The notes under the pieces were generated by a model. The model did no database searches and was not told the origin of the DNA. It saw only the letters and a program-made list of their open reading frames with translations. The position numbers were made by a program, and so were the translations under genes. Shown here piece by piece: positions 10,017 through 20,954 of a stretch of DNA of 64,000 nucleotides. Location of the stretch: positions 1,364,001 to 1,428,000 of the forward strand of contig JAACMV010000024.1 of assembly GCA_010909725.1 (NCBI GenBank), given 5' to 3'. Origin of the DNA: Picochlorum sp. 'celeri'. Its lineage: Eukaryota > Chlorophyta > Trebouxiophyceae. The stretch's first letter is position 1, and each line of letters starts with the position of its first letter.

Positions 10017-12659
10017 TTAAAAAGTATGTCTTTTCAATTGTTTCTTTTCCGAGTCATATTCTCCAATTTCATTGACATCTTCTTCCTCTTCGTCTTCCTC
10101 TTCCTCCTCTTCTTCCTGTTTACCCTGGGAATCTTCCGTCTCAACGCCATCATCTTCCTCATCCACTGTATCATCTTCTTCCCAGCCAGCTGCCGCAAGA
10201 TTGCCTTCGAGCCAATCCTGCCTCATTCTTTCAGGCATCTGATCCCGAGTCTGTTGGCGAATGGCCTTGAGTTCATCTATCTTCCATCCTGGAAGCTTGG
10301 GTATGCCAGCAGCTTCCATGGCCACGTCAATAAATGCTCCAAGATGATTCATATCGGCATATGTATTTGCATATAGCCACGCTGGGTGGATGTTCTCTGG
10401 ATCTGGTCTAGACCATGCACTGCCCTCTTCAGAGGATGGATGCATGACAAATCCACCATCCTTGAAATCTTTTCTCCTAAAGAATGAGAATTCTGCGTGT
10501 GGATTGACCCAGTCCAAGTGCGATCCGCGGCGAAGATGTACAGCGTTTTGTACGTCTCCTCCTCTAAAGAGACTGTCGTCCTCATTTCTCCATCCATAAG
10601 GGAGGAGTTGCAATGTGACAGCTCCAGGCTTGAGGAAAATCGAGTGCATCCATCCGGGTTCATGGCTGCCAATTAAAACATCAGTCTCTGAGAAAATACT
10701 AGCTACTGCATCCACGTGTTCTGACAGGTCAGTCACACGAAGCCGAACCTCATAGTTCCAATAAATATAGCGTAATACATGCCTCTCATTGAGGATGGCT
10801 CGATTCAAATTCTTGACCCTCGTGATAAACGTGACGACTGGAAGCTCTTGTCTCCATCCATGATTTTCAAATGGAATTGGAGGTGGCGACAGATATTTTC
10901 TGGCCTCTTCTTTCACTTTGTCATACTCGGACCTCAACGTCTTGTGCCGCTTCTCGTAGGCAAAGACCCAGGGATGATGAATCATGGCCATTTTATCATC
11001 CTGCATCGTTTTATCCAGTCCCCATACATATGGAGAGTCCCAAACAGTCTTTGGAATAGATGGATAAACTCTATCAATCAAGCCACCCTGGCCCAGATGT
11101 ATTCCTTTCCGAAGTTTCTCTGCATTCAAATCTGGGTACCCTAGAAACTCTATTGCATTGTTCATGACTAAACGCTGCTGTGCAGATCGTGTAAATTGGA
11201 CAAAATCATCTAAATCACTTGAAAGGGAATCAAATGCTCCTAATTCCGAGTCATCCACTCCTTCTATTGCTTCCTCAAATGAGAATGATTTGGTGGACCC
11301 AACAATGAGATTTCTGAGGCAGGATCCATCAATTGCATCGAGCGATCTGACCTTGCTCGACATGGCAGAATATAATGCAGACCACTCGGTAGAAACAACA
11401 CTTTCGTCACTATAAATGATTGCTGGACCTTCCTTTTTAAACTTCAACTCTGGATTCCCTGGCCATACGCCAGGCTGACACCATGTATCTTCAACATTAC
11501 AGCGTTTGCGGAATGAAGATCCTTTCTTCCGATTTACACAATCTGACGCAGGTTTCACGGACCCAGTCAAAAGGTCCGCAACAATGGGACACTCGTCACC
11601 TGAGAGCCCAGTCCCAAGTTTTGTTGTGACTCCCTCCTGATCAATTTTGAACAGATCCAAATAGCCCAGCTCTCTCGCTGTCTGAAATGTTCCGAGCAGT
11701 CCATCTGTCCAAGCATGCCACATATTCTCAGGATACCTGGAATGAGTCAAAAAGGCTGGCTCCTCAATCCAAGACAAACATGCATTTGGTGGCCTTTGTT
11801 CGGCAACGTATTCGACATCTATAAACTGCCGAAACTCTTTTCTCTTTGTCCGAACTAGCAAAGTCGTCGGAGCCTTTGGAACAGTTGAATTTGCAGTCGT
11901 CACATCATACCACATACTCTTTGGTTGCTTCATCTCTGTGCCACCATAAAATACCACCCTTCCATGTTCTAATTTGACATTGGTAAACCTATAAAAATGG
12001 TTCGGCTTCGAATCTCTTCTCCCACCAGTCGTAGGATGAGCATACAAACCCGACGTAAGAGAATCTTTGGGAAATAGAGTAATCTCTGCATCATCATTTT
12101 CTGCCAGCAAGGCATCAGCCAAAAGCTGCAACTTGCTCTTTTGGTCATCTGATATGCCACCGTGGACCCTTTTCAAGTTTATTATATCTCTCACATTTAT
12201 TTCCTCTTCATCTCCATCCTCATACACCTCTTCAGCCGTCGGGCTATGGATCACAGAATCCTCGCCACCAGGCACTGAGGGAGGCACCCATGAGTCATCA
12301 ATCTGGGCGCTGTGCTTCATAATCGTCGCCAACTGCTTCACTCCTAGAAACACAAAGCATATTGCTACGATTATTTGCATCGCAAACAACGCTTTCCTCC
12401 GCTTCACTCGATTCTGAGAATGCCTTGGTGTCCCCATCCGTGGCGTCCCCATCCGTGGTGTCCCCATCCTTGGCGTTCCGCTTCCACTTCCAGGAAGCGA
12501 TGAAGACTGCCCCAAACGGGAAGGCACCCTAATAGGCACCGGAAGGGTAACACCTTCAACAGATCTATTCGTCTGAGCAGGTCTCCTCTGCATATGCCCC
12601 ATGGACCCTTGGGCTGAGGATGCCCGGGGCGATCGCGAATCTCCATGCCCATGGTCCAT
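10017..12659 (-). CDS. GT61/DUF563-type glycosyltransferase, type II membrane protein
   Basis: Predicted Golgi or ER glycosyltransferase of 880 residues. A basic cytosolic N-terminus (1-89) precedes one membrane segment (about 90-108, LFAMQIIVAICFVFLGV), then a long lumenal region. The DUF563 signature sits near residue 650: a VLIGSHEPGWMHSIFLKPGAVTLQLLPYGW stretch preceded by VTFITRVKNLNRAILNE. This arrangement resembles EOGT, POMGNT2 and plant GT61 enzymes, so transfer of a pentose or GlcNAc is possible, but the acceptor is unknown. Oddities are four MGTPR-type tandem repeats before the membrane anchor and a strongly acidic Glu/Asp tail ending KRHTF. Convergent with aspartate oxidase (50 bp). 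Confidence 0.8.
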   Translation of the reverse strand: MDHGHGDSRSPRASSAQGSMGHMQRRPAQTNRSVEGVTLPVPIRVPSRLGQSSSLPGSGSGTPRMGTPRMGTPRMGTPRHSQNRVKRRKALFAMQIIVAICFVFLGVKQLATIMKHSAQIDDSWVPPSVPGGEDSVIHSPTAEEVYEDGDEEEINVRDIINLKRVHGGISDDQKSKLQLLADALLAENDDAEITLFPKDSLTSGLYAHPTTGGRRDSKPNHFYRFTNVKLEHGRVVFYGGTEMKQPKSMWYDVTTANSTVPKAPTTLLVRTKRKEFRQFIDVEYVAEQRPPNACLSWIEEPAFLTHSRYPENMWHAWTDGLLGTFQTARELGYLDLFKIDQEGVTTKLGTGLSGDECPIVADLLTGSVKPASDCVNRKKGSSFRKRCNVEDTWCQPGVWPGNPELKFKKEGPAIIYSDESVVSTEWSALYSAMSSKVRSLDAIDGSCLRNLIVGSTKSFSFEEAIEGVDDSELGAFDSLSSDLDDFVQFTRSAQQRLVMNNAIEFLGYPDLNAEKLRKGIHLGQGGLIDRVYPSIPKTVWDSPYVWGLDKTMQDDKMAMIHHPWVFAYEKRHKTLRSEYDKVKEEARKYLSPPPIPFENHGWRQELPVVTFITRVKNLNRAILNERHVLRYIYWNYEVRLRVTDLSEHVDAVASIFSETDVLIGSHEPGWMHSIFLKPGAVTLQLLPYGWRNEDDSLFRGGDVQNAVHLRRGSHLDWVNPHAEFSFFRRKDFKDGGFVMHPSSEEGSAWSRPDPENIHPAWLYANTYADMNHLGAFIDVAMEAAGIPKLPGWKIDELKAIRQQTRDQMPERMRQDWLEGNLAAAGWEEDDTVDEEDDGVETEDSQGKQEEEEEEEDEEEEDVNEIGEYDSEKKQLKRHTF
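12423..12479 (-). repeat. 15-bp tandem repeat inside the glycosyltransferase gene
   Basis: Nearly four copies of a 15-bp unit encode GTPR-MGTPR-MGTPR-MGTPR (residues 61-79), with single-base differences between copies. Such units often vary in copy number between strains. Confidence 0.85.
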
Positions 12660-13412
12660 ATCTCAAATTATCCTTCAAATACTACGACTAGACTATCTAC
12701 TGGACCCTGATATTGGCAAAATCTTGTCAGAACAGAATACGGTGTATTGGAATTCGGCCTGCAACGCACAACCCGAACAATCAGATGCAACACCCCCCAA
12801 AGAGACTAACTTTATGCATTATAGACAAATACAGAGGCATGTACCGCTTCTTGGAGCATCATTTGCTGACGCCAGCACATGACAAGGCAAACCACCTAAC
12901 GACGTTGCCCACTCAAAGTCACTCCATACACGCGATATCGCACCAACATACCTCCCATATATTTCTTCATCATTAAATATGTATCATACACCATCCATAT
13001 CGGTCTGTTAAGAAAGCGAGAGTAGAAACACACACATGGAGCACACCCTGCCTTGCTGACACGACTGACTTGTGTGCTGTGCCCGTCTCCCTTCCTACTA
13101 TGAACTATTAAATGATTTAATAATGCAAAAGATGGATTCTTACTGCACTATTGACTCAGGATCGCCCTGCGATGCGAATCCTGCAGAACCTTCCAGCTGT
13201 GGTTGTTGCAGACATCCCATCCATGACAAACATGCCCAGAATCCCGCGCATTTTGGGTCAACACGCATTCCACACCTTTGAAAGACTTCATGAATGCTAT
13301 TTTGACCATACTGAGGATATAATGCTCCAAAGAAGGCGGTCTAAAGACGTCTCACTTGTAAGATGGATACAAGGTCCCATCAAATGTCTTGTTCAATAGG
13401 ACATGGTGTCTC

Positions 13413-13435
13413 GAAGTTTCCAGAACTTTCGAGAA
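13413..13435 (+). promoter_or_regulatory. five-unit perfect heat-shock element
   Basis: Alternating pentamer cores GAA-nn-TTC-nn-GAA-nn-TTC-nn-GAA occur at 13413, 13418, 13423, 13428 and 13433, all in exact 5-bp phase. That is the binding pattern for a heat-shock factor trimer. It lies 23 bp upstream of a TATA box and about 155 bp upstream of the HSP101 ATG. Confidence 0.92.
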
Positions 13436-13457
13436 CCATCCGACACGTCAGCAATGA

Positions 13458-13464
13458 TATAAAA
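13458..13464 (+). promoter_or_regulatory. TATA box of the HSP101 promoter
   Basis: TATAAAA stands 23 bp downstream of the heat-shock element and 125 bp upstream of the HSP101 start codon, a normal inducible-promoter layout. Confidence 0.8.
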
Positions 13465-13474
13465 GCAGGATGTC

Positions 13475-13482
13475 GAACGTTC
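13475..13482 (+). promoter_or_regulatory. two-unit heat-shock half element
   Basis: GAACGTTC gives one inverted GAA/TTC pair. It lies just downstream of the TATA box, close to the likely transcription start. Alone it would be weak. Confidence 0.45.
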
Positions 13483-13589
13483 TCGTATCAGATGCAAATA
13501 TAATTACAACCTTATTTGTTGCTGTCGTAATTTTTATCCGAATACGATTATTTCATAGAGTATAGATATCTAGAAGAAGAAAGAGCAGT

Positions 13590-16280
13590 ATGGATCCAAA
13601 CAAGTTGACCCAGAAGACTGCAGAAGTAGTGAATAATGCCAGGGATTTGGCGTTGGAAGAGCAGCACCAAGAGCTTCACCCTGTTCATGTTGCTATAGTG
13701 ATGGTCGAAGATCCAGAAGGGATTGCAAAACATGCCATATTGAAGCAAGGGGGTGATGCTGCATACAAGAGCCTGATGCGACTGTTGAGGAAAAGGTTGG
13801 TGGTGTTGCCCAAAATGGAGCCTGCTCCTACGGACGTGTATCTTGGAAACGATTTGAAAAAGGTCTTTCAGGCTGCAAACAAGATGATGAAGAAAAAGGA
13901 GGATTCCTTCATGGGAGTGGATGTGTTGTTCCTTGCGCTGATGGAGGCGTCAAAGGATGTAGCCAAAGCCATGGAGGAGGCAGGTTTGGGGAGAGGGCAA
14001 GTGGCGTCGGCGATAGAGACGACACGGGGAGCGCATCGTGTGAACTCTGCGAGTGCGGATGATCAGTTTGATGCATTGACAAAGTATGGGACGGATTTGA
14101 CTGCTCGGGCTGCAGAGTTGGATCCTGTGATTGGTCGAGACGAGGAAATCCGCCGAGTTATTCGTGTCTTGTGTCGAAGGACGAAGAACAATCCTGTTTT
14201 GATTGGAGAGCCTGGAGTAGGAAAGACTGCCATTGTAGAAGGGTTGGCACAACGGATTGTCAAGAATGATGTCCCAAACACACTGCAGAATGTCAGGCTG
14301 ATTGCACTAGATATTGGTGCACTGATTGCGGGTGCAAAATATCGCGGAGAATTTGAAGAGCGTTTGAAAGCTGTGATCAAGGAAGTGCAAGAGGCGCAAG
14401 GTGGAGTTATTATGTTTATTGATGAGATGCACCTGATCTTGGGTGCTGGCAAGACTGATGGTGCCATGGATGCTGCCAATTTGCTTAAACCAATGCTTGC
14501 ACGAGGTGAGCTCCGCATGATTGGAGCAACAACGTTGGAGGAGTATAGAGAGCATGTAGAGAAGGACGCTGCATTTGAAAGGCGATTCCAGCAGGTGTTG
14601 GTCGGAGAGCCATCTGTTCAAGATACTGTCCAGATCTTGCGTGGTTTGAAAGAGCGATATGCATCGCATCATGGAGTTCAAATCTCGGACAAGGCTCTGG
14701 TCGTTGCAGCCGAGTTATCCGATAGATACATCACCAATAGATTTTTGCCAGACAAGGCCATTGATCTCGTAGATGAGGCCTGTAGTAATTTGCAAGTTCA
14801 GTTGGAGAGCAAGCCTGAACAGATTGATGTGCTTGAGAGGCAGATGATTCGCCTTCAAGTCGAGGAGAAAGCGTTGGAAAAAGAAAAAGATAAGGTTTCT
14901 CAAGAACGGGTTGCAGAAGTCCGAAAAGAGATTGGTGAGATACAGGATGCTCTGAAGCCGTTGCAGATGCGATACGAGTCGGAGAAGGGTAGACTTGATG
15001 AAATCAAGGCTTTGCAAAAGAAAAAGGAGGAACTTCAAATTCGACTGGAGCAGGCTGAAAATAGAATGGACTTGGCAATGGTTGCTGATATTCGCTATGG
15101 TGCTTTGGCAGAAGTATCAGAGGCTCTTGCAAAGCGACAGGCAGAGGCACAGGAGGCTGATCACATGCTCAGCGAGATGGTCGGTCCAGAGGACGTTGCC
15201 ACCGTAGTGGCAAAATGGACTGGTATTCCTGTGAATAAGCTCCAAGAGACCGATAAAGAGCGGCTGATGCATTTGGAAGATTTCCTGCATCAGAGAGTGA
15301 TAGGCCAAAATGATGCTGTGAGGGCTGTTTCAGATGCAGTCCTGCGCTCAAGGGCAGGATTGGGTTCCCGGGCAAGAGGGTCATCCTTCCTTTTCCTAGG
15401 ACCAACTGGTGTTGGTAAGACAGAGTTGGCCAAGGCTTTGGCCGCAATGCTTTTTGATAGCGAGAAACAGTTGGTTAGAATTGATATGTCTGAGTATATG
15501 GAAAAACACAGTGTGTCAAGAATGATTGGGGCACCACCAGGATATATTGGCCATGAGGAGGGAGGACAACTTACAGAAGCAGTTCGTCGTAGACCTTATA
15601 GTGTAGTTCTTTTTGATGAGGTGGAAAAAGCCCATCCTGATGTGATGAATTTGCTGCTCGGTGTGCTTGACGATGGAAGGTTGACAGATTCAAAAGGTAG
15701 AACAGTATCATTTGCCAACACAATCATCATCATGACCTCAAACTTGGGATCCAAGATTTTGCTTGATGAAGGAAATAGTGCCTCAGCTAAAGAAGCTGTC
15801 CTTAGTGTGGTCCGCCAGAACTTTAGACCAGAGTTCTTGAATAGGCTGGATGAGATGGTGATTTTCGATCCTCTTGGACCAGAGCAGTTGAGAGAGGTTG
15901 CCCGACTGCAGACCATAGAGCTGAACCAACGGCTTGTAGAAAGATCAATCACTCTGTCTATGACAGATAAAGCTCTTGATTATGCTGCGAAAGAAAGTTA
16001 CGATCATTTGTATGGAGCAAGACCTCTGCGCAGATGGCTGGAGCATAATATCATCACGGCGCTGTCGAGAATGATTATTAGCGGCGAGCTCCCTGATGAC
16101 TCGAAAGTTACTGTTGATAAGAATGAGAGCGGGTTGACTTTTTCGGTCAGGCCGGATGAGGAAGCAGCAGCAGCCAGAGCAGCCCTTGCAGGAGCTAGTG
16201 TAAAAAGGGCAAGGCTGGATAACATGATCAATAACACTGAATGGGATCAAGATGAGGATGACATGATGGATGATGAATAA
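13590..16280 (+). CDS. CLPB: HSP101/ClpB disaggregase, cytosolic
   Basis: A hexameric AAA+ unfoldase that works with HSP70 to recover aggregated proteins after heat stress. The single exon encodes 896 residues, the usual length of cytosolic plant HSP101. Order: Clp N-domain (1-145), AAA-1 with GEPGVGKT at 206-213, the coiled-coil middle domain (about 400-520) found in ClpB/Hsp104 rather than ClpC, and AAA-2 with GPTGVGKT at 604-611 followed by [29 protein letters not shown]. There is no organelle targeting extension, and the acidic tail (DEDDMMDDE) fits the cytosolic form. The heat-shock element and TATA box directly upstream predict strong heat induction. It converges on SHPRH with 45 bp between stops. 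Confidence 0.97.
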   Translation: MDPNKLTQKTAEVVNNARDLALEEQHQELHPVHVAIVMVEDPEGIAKHAILKQGGDAAYKSLMRLLRKRLVVLPKMEPAPTDVYLGNDLKKVFQAANKMMKKKEDSFMGVDVLFLALMEASKDVAKAMEEAGLGRGQVASAIETTRGAHRVNSASADDQFDALTKYGTDLTARAAELDPVIGRDEEIRRVIRVLCRRTKNNPVLIGEPGVGKTAIVEGLAQRIVKNDVPNTLQNVRLIALDIGALIAGAKYRGEFEERLKAVIKEVQEAQGGVIMFIDEMHLILGAGKTDGAMDAANLLKPMLARGELRMIGATTLEEYREHVEKDAAFERRFQQVLVGEPSVQDTVQILRGLKERYASHHGVQISDKALVVAAELSDRYITNRFLPDKAIDLVDEACSNLQVQLESKPEQIDVLERQMIRLQVEEKALEKEKDKVSQERVAEVRKEIGEIQDALKPLQMRYESEKGRLDEIKALQKKKEELQIRLEQAENRMDLAMVADIRYGALAEVSEALAKRQAEAQEADHMLSEMVGPEDVATVVAKWTGIPVNKLQETDKERLMHLEDFLHQRVIGQNDAVRAVSDAVLRSRAGLGSRARGSSFLFLGPTGVGKTELAKALAAMLFDSEKQLVRIDMSEYMEKHSVSRMIGAPPGYIGHEEGGQLTEAVRRRPYSVVLFDEVEKAHPDVMNLLLGVLDDGRLTDSKGRTVSFANTIIIMTSNLGSKILLDEGNSASAKEAVLSVVRQNFRPEFLNRLDEMVIFDPLGPEQLREVARLQTIELNQRLVERSITLSMTDKALDYAAKESYDHLYGARPLRRWLEHNIITALSRMIISGELPDDSKVTVDKNESGLTFSVRPDEEAAAARAALAGASVKRARLDNMINNTEWDQDEDDMMDDE

Positions 16281-16325
16281 ATTAATTAAAATAATGTAAT
16301 TCAACATATTGATTATTAGAATTCT

Positions 16326-19300
16326 TCAATTCAGGAGTGCTGTCACTTCCCCCAAACTCAAATGATGTTTGCTTTGACTGTTGTATTTTTTTCTGCTTTT
16401 CATTCCGTCACTCAATTTCTTCTGCTCGCTGATGCGTGCTACATTCTCTTCTATACTTTCGCGTACTATAAACTTGTGGACAAATGTTTGCTTTTTCTGG
16501 CCCATGCGGTCTACTCTCCCAATGGCTTGTGCTTCCTCCCCGGGATCCAGCACAGGTTCTACGAATACCACATGCTGAGCTTGTTGCAAATTCAATCCAT
16601 TCCCCCCTTGCTTGAGAAGCAACAGCAAAACCCGAGGACTGTCATGAACGCCTGAATTTCGGAACACTGATACTGCCTGATCAAACTTTTTACCCGTCTT
16701 AGGGTACAAGTGATGGACTCCATTCTGCTCCAATGCAAATGCAACAATATCCAAAGCATCTTTCCAACTCGAGAAGATGATCATTTTATCCTCAGGCAAT
16801 GATTCCGAGATAATTTTCACACGGCGTACGATAGATTCAATTTTAGAACCAAACGATCCATTGACTTGTATCTTTTCTTCCCCTTCCCATGCGCCATCCA
16901 CCATTGTTCTGCCTTCTGGCACAGTACTAGTGACAACAGCTGTTTCTGAGGCTGGTGACACAGCTCGACATGTTGGACACTTCATTGTTCTCTCATTTCT
17001 GCTTTTACTCTCCTTCTCAACAATGATATCATTGCATGGAATACACAAAACATGGCCACAAGGAGGCATAGCCAGGTCATGACCGACCACATCGTGACAT
17101 ACTGGACATATTTGCTCTTTCACAGGAGCATCCCCATTTGATGTCCCATGCGTTGAATTCAACTTTTCCAAACTTTTGAGATATTTCCATGTTCCAAGAG
17201 CATTCTGTAAGTCATTTTGTGCGATCGCATGCTCCGTTTGAAACTCAACAAGTCTCTCTGGGATCTCAAATGGATATACTGTATATCTCTCTTCTTCTGC
17301 TGAAAGTGCATGTTCAGTTGATAGACGCAGCCTCATTCGCATTCTGCACATATTCAGCTCGTCTAAAGAGTATAGTACTTGTCTCTGAGCAACAGCTAAA
17401 GCCCTGGCTTTGATAAATTCCCTGCGCCTAAGTTCCATTAAATCTAAATGATACTTTGCTGCCTTAAGCAGAAATTGACGCTTCTCATCCGAGTCTTCCT
17501 TACGGAGCGAAACACTTTTGATGAAATTCGCAAGATATTTGAGGACTTTTTCGGTCTGGCTAGGTCCCCTGATGACTTTAGAATCTGCAACTTTGTTATC
17601 AGAACGCTTCCCTTGAACCCCGTCACCCTGCAAACTTGACTTTTCGCCCACACCACCGATACCAACCCTATATAATGATTGTTTATGTGCTGCCTCTGCG
17701 ATATTCTCTGCTGAAAGGGTTCCTTTACCTCTTGCTGAAGCGACAAGAGTGAATAATCTCACTTCCCATCCAATCATCTTCCTGTCAAAGTGGCAATGTT
17801 CGCACACTATTCCACCTGTTGCATTGAATGATCGACATGTTCCACAATGAGCTGCTGCATCGATCAACCCAGGATCTTCCTCTGAAACACGCTTTCCTAA
17901 ATACTCTAAGAGTGCAACTACTTCAGACCTCATTTCATCCTGGGCCCCTAACTCTTGTCCAAGCAAAACTTGAAGCCCGAATATATCACTGAATCTTGAG
18001 GCAATATTGCTTGCATTTTTAGAAGCGGCATGCCTATATACTTCATCTTGCGTCAGATATTCTTTTAGATCCTGGACAAACTCCTCGTGTTTGTCCGCCT
18101 CTTTGAGCAGCAACAAGGCCTCAGCCCACCAATAACCCATTACATCCTTGGCAGCTGAGCACTCCTGACTGAACTTTCTGTGAATTGCTTTGGAATCTCT
18201 GGAGAGATCTTTCAACTCATTCTCTGCTAGAGCTAATCTAGTTTTTGGCTCTGCCATGTATCCTTTTTGTAATGATGCGATGGAGCTTTTCAAGTTGGCA
18301 TCTTGCAATGATCGTCCTACACCTGGCTTGTCCAAAATTTGCACTAGGTTGTATACTGTATGCAGTATCTGTAGTTTATCAGCCTTGATGAACTGCTCAT
18401 TTTCCTGAGACACTTTAAGGACTTCTCTATAATGTGTTGCTGCATCAGCAAAGTTTTCTTGCAAGATTTTCAAACCTGCTAGGCCATTGTGAGTTGACAG
18501 AAAGAGCCTCTGCGCATCCTCTGCTTCTATCTTTGCTTTATTGATCATGGTCTCAAGTACTTGGATCATAGACATTGGTGTTTTTATGTGTGCCAGAGAC
18601 TTCAATCCTCCAGCACCTACCTGAGGATGAACACATGCCTGACGAAGCCTCAAGAGTGGAAGAAGAAGCTTTCTCTCTTCCTTCTTTGTCAGAAACCTGT
18701 CCTTTATGCCAGCATTCGCCGGAGCGTTTGTGTCCCCCAATGCATGTGCCTTTTTAGGACCACCTACTGATTTGGGTAGGATTTTTTGAGCAGCACCACA
18801 GCAGGCTTGGTGCTGCCGTTGATAGAAATGACGCTCAATGCGTGACAAATCTAGGCGGTGAAGGCATTCTCTCTGAGGGGGGATTTGCAGCTCTGTCGAG
18901 ACATCTTTTTTGGATGACCTCCACATGAGACCTCCTAATGACGGTTTCAAAAGTTTGACGAGCCTTGTGAGCGCCTCCTGATATGAATGGCCATGCTCCA
19001 CTGACTCCAAAGGAGATTGAATCAGCCTTGCCCACCACCCTTTCTGAGCATATGGATCTACTCGTAGAAAGGAAAACAGCCCATAAAGATCTTCTAATCC
19101 TCTAGATATCGGGGTTCCAGTGACACACCACAAGTTGGTCGCTGCAATCTTCATCACCATCTCTGTGGCTTTTGCAGTACTACTCTCAACCATTTGAGCT
19201 TCATCTACCACCACTCTCCAAAATTTCACGCGTGTCAAAGGAGTTGGCATGATATGGTACCTCTTCTCATACCTCAGCCTACGTCCTTCTGTCCTATCCG

Positions 19301-20954
19301 GATTTCTGTACAAATCCTGCCTGAGAACATCATAGGTAGTCAAGACAATATCTGCAACTGCCAAATCTTGTGGGCTGACGATTGCAGACTCTTTTGAACT
19401 CCATGGTTGTTCTTGACCAAGATATTTCATCACCTTGAGAGATCCAGGGATCACATGCTTTTCTATTTCACCTTCCCACTGCGATAAGATGGATGCTGGG
19501 CAGACAACAAGTGTTGCATTGCTTTCAAGTATCTCCGTCTCCATCAATTCTTCGGATCGACATTTATTGCATACCCATTGCTGCTGTGCAACAATATCTC
19601 TCATTCCAACGCACGCAGCGTGGCTCCATATATTGCATCTATTGCACTCCACCAGAGGAGGAGCATTCGCATCAAAACCAACCATGGTCTCAAACACCCC
19701 ACACATACAGAAAATCTCCTTGATATCATCTTCCTCTTTCTTTTCAAAAACGGACGGATACGCTTCCTCAATATTTGTGTTATTTCTCGGGGCAGGGTTT
19801 GCGGCAATCAGTGCGAGCATTTCGACCGTCTTACCCAAGCCCATTTCATCACAGGCAATGCCACCTTGAGGACCAACCTGATTGACCATTGGCTCCATGC
19901 GAAGCATCCCAGTAAACGCATTCACACAAAACGCTGCCCCCTTGTCTTTCACAAACGTTCGTTGATCATCCGCAATTTTCAAACACGGTACAGATTTCCA
20001 GAGAACATGCTCCCCATCATGTGACAGCGCCCCACAAAAGCTTCCTGGACTTTTCTCTCTCTGAATCATCCAATTCAATACTCGCTTTTGATATCCATGC
20101 AGCGATGGTTTTAAAACAGGAATTGGATTCGAGTACTCTGTTTCATATCCCCGTGGCTTGATGAGATCAAACAGCCCAGAGGCATCCAACTCTGCTCCTT
20201 CTGTACTGTTCGAGGAAGCCACAATTATTGGGTCACGAAACCCATCCTCACCTACAGTACCATCCTGAGTAGTATCTGAAACGCAATTCATTCCCCGAAG
20301 CACATCTAACATTGCATGCGACTTTGGTTTGCCTCTTGCATCACCTGGATACGTTGAAAGGCCTTGAAATGCTTTTTGAGTGACACTAATCCCCAACCGA
20401 CAAGCACCACACCCCGTCGCTCCACCCGGGACCATCATGATTGGACCCAAAGAAATATAATCAGACTTTATCAATCGCAGTAAAGACTCCGAGCAAGAAC
20501 ACTGACGTTCTTGAGACATTGTGAGACGACATGAATTGCTTCCTATGTCTGTCTCCATCACAAGGCTACCCTTGGTAGTTTGATCAGAGGAGGCATCATC
20601 CAACCGCACATTCCAAACACGATCACCAGTACCTAGTCCATACACGTCGACATCTTGTATCGAAGAGACGCCCACATCCATCTCCAGAAGAGCAAAAAGG
20701 AATGGAAAATCACCACCAATACTTTCGTGAACACAGCACTCGTGCCACTCCCCGCCATTCTGAGCCACATCTTTCACAACCTTTGTTTTCTTCAATCCCT
20801 TTTCATACGCTTGCTCATCCATTTGCGCAGCTTCCCATATAGAATCCACCAACCCCTTCTTCCTCTGCTGTGGACTTGACTCACCACCGAGAGCAAAACC
20901 TCCTTCCAACACTCTCTTCTTTGACACTGGCTTGGCTTGTTTCTTACGTACCAT
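16326..20954 (-). CDS. SHPRH: SHPRH-type SNF2 helicase with PHD and RING fingers
   Basis: A Swi2/Snf2 DNA translocase and E3 ubiquitin ligase of the Rad5/SHPRH group, which acts on PCNA in damage tolerance and on chromatin. One exon encodes 1542 residues. DEMGLGKT (about 369-376) and a DEAQ box (about 586) mark the first lobe. A PHD finger (about 414-464, CMCGVFE...CNRCNIWSHAACVG...CNKC) is inserted between these motifs as in SHPRH. A RING finger (about 1283-1328, CPVCHD...CGHVLCIPC...CPTCR) lies within the long insert before the second helicase lobe (LLLLKQGGNGLNLQQAQHVVFVEPVLDPGEEAQAIGRVDRMGQ). I do not see a linker-histone domain at the N-terminus. The first codons read ATGGTACGTAAG, which also resembles a splice donor, but the frame simply continues. 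Confidence 0.9.
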   Translation of the reverse strand: MVRKKQAKPVSKKRVLEGGFALGGESSPQQRKKGLVDSIWEAAQMDEQAYEKGLKKTKVVKDVAQNGGEWHECCVHESIGGDFPFLFALLEMDVGVSSIQDVDVYGLGTGDRVWNVRLDDASSDQTTKGSLVMETDIGSNSCRLTMSQERQCSCSESLLRLIKSDYISLGPIMMVPGGATGCGACRLGISVTQKAFQGLSTYPGDARGKPKSHAMLDVLRGMNCVSDTTQDGTVGEDGFRDPIIVASSNSTEGAELDASGLFDLIKPRGYETEYSNPIPVLKPSLHGYQKRVLNWMIQREKSPGSFCGALSHDGEHVLWKSVPCLKIADDQRTFVKDKGAAFCVNAFTGMLRMEPMVNQVGPQGGIACDEMGLGKTVEMLALIAANPAPRNNTNIEEAYPSVFEKKEEDDIKEIFCMCGVFETMVGFDANAPPLVECNRCNIWSHAACVGMRDIVAQQQWVCNKCRSEELMETEILESNATLVVCPASILSQWEGEIEKHVIPGSLKVMKYLGQEQPWSSKESAIVSPQDLAVADIVLTTYDVLRQDLYRNPDRTEGRRLRYEKRYHIMPTPLTRVKFWRVVVDEAQMVESSTAKATEMVMKIAATNLWCVTGTPISRGLEDLYGLFSFLRVDPYAQKGWWARLIQSPLESVEHGHSYQEALTRLVKLLKPSLGGLMWRSSKKDVSTELQIPPQRECLHRLDLSRIERHFYQRQHQACCGAAQKILPKSVGGPKKAHALGDTNAPANAGIKDRFLTKKEERKLLLPLLRLRQACVHPQVGAGGLKSLAHIKTPMSMIQVLETMINKAKIEAEDAQRLFLSTHNGLAGLKILQENFADAATHYREVLKVSQENEQFIKADKLQILHTVYNLVQILDKPGVGRSLQDANLKSSIASLQKGYMAEPKTRLALAENELKDLSRDSKAIHRKFSQECSAAKDVMGYWWAEALLLLKEADKHEEFVQDLKEYLTQDEVYRHAASKNASNIASRFSDIFGLQVLLGQELGAQDEMRSEVVALLEYLGKRVSEEDPGLIDAAAHCGTCRSFNATGGIVCEHCHFDRKMIGWEVRLFTLVASARGKGTLSAENIAEAAHKQSLYRVGIGGVGEKSSLQGDGVQGKRSDNKVADSKVIRGPSQTEKVLKYLANFIKSVSLRKEDSDEKRQFLLKAAKYHLDLMELRRREFIKARALAVAQRQVLYSLDELNMCRMRMRLRLSTEHALSAEEERYTVYPFEIPERLVEFQTEHAIAQNDLQNALGTWKYLKSLEKLNSTHGTSNGDAPVKEQICPVCHDVVGHDLAMPPCGHVLCIPCNDIIVEKESKSRNERTMKCPTCRAVSPASETAVVTSTVPEGRTMVDGAWEGEEKIQVNGSFGSKIESIVRRVKIISESLPEDKMIIFSSWKDALDIVAFALEQNGVHHLYPKTGKKFDQAVSVFRNSGVHDSPRVLLLLLKQGGNGLNLQQAQHVVFVEPVLDPGEEAQAIGRVDRMGQKKQTFVHKFIVRESIEENVARISEQKKLSDGMKSRKKYNSQSKHHLSLGEVTALLN

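Larger units (their letters stand above)
12660..13589. other. divergent promoter region between glycosyltransferase and HSP101
   Basis: About 930 bp without a credible gene. The 180 bp next to HSP101 carry the heat-shock elements and TATA box listed separately. A further single GAA-nn-TTC pair occurs at 13186-13193. The rest shows nothing recognisable. Confidence 0.6.

Noticed and set aside
20946..20954. Splice donor GTACGTAAG directly after the SHPRH ATG
   Set aside because: The coding frame continues without break and no downstream exon arrangement is better.
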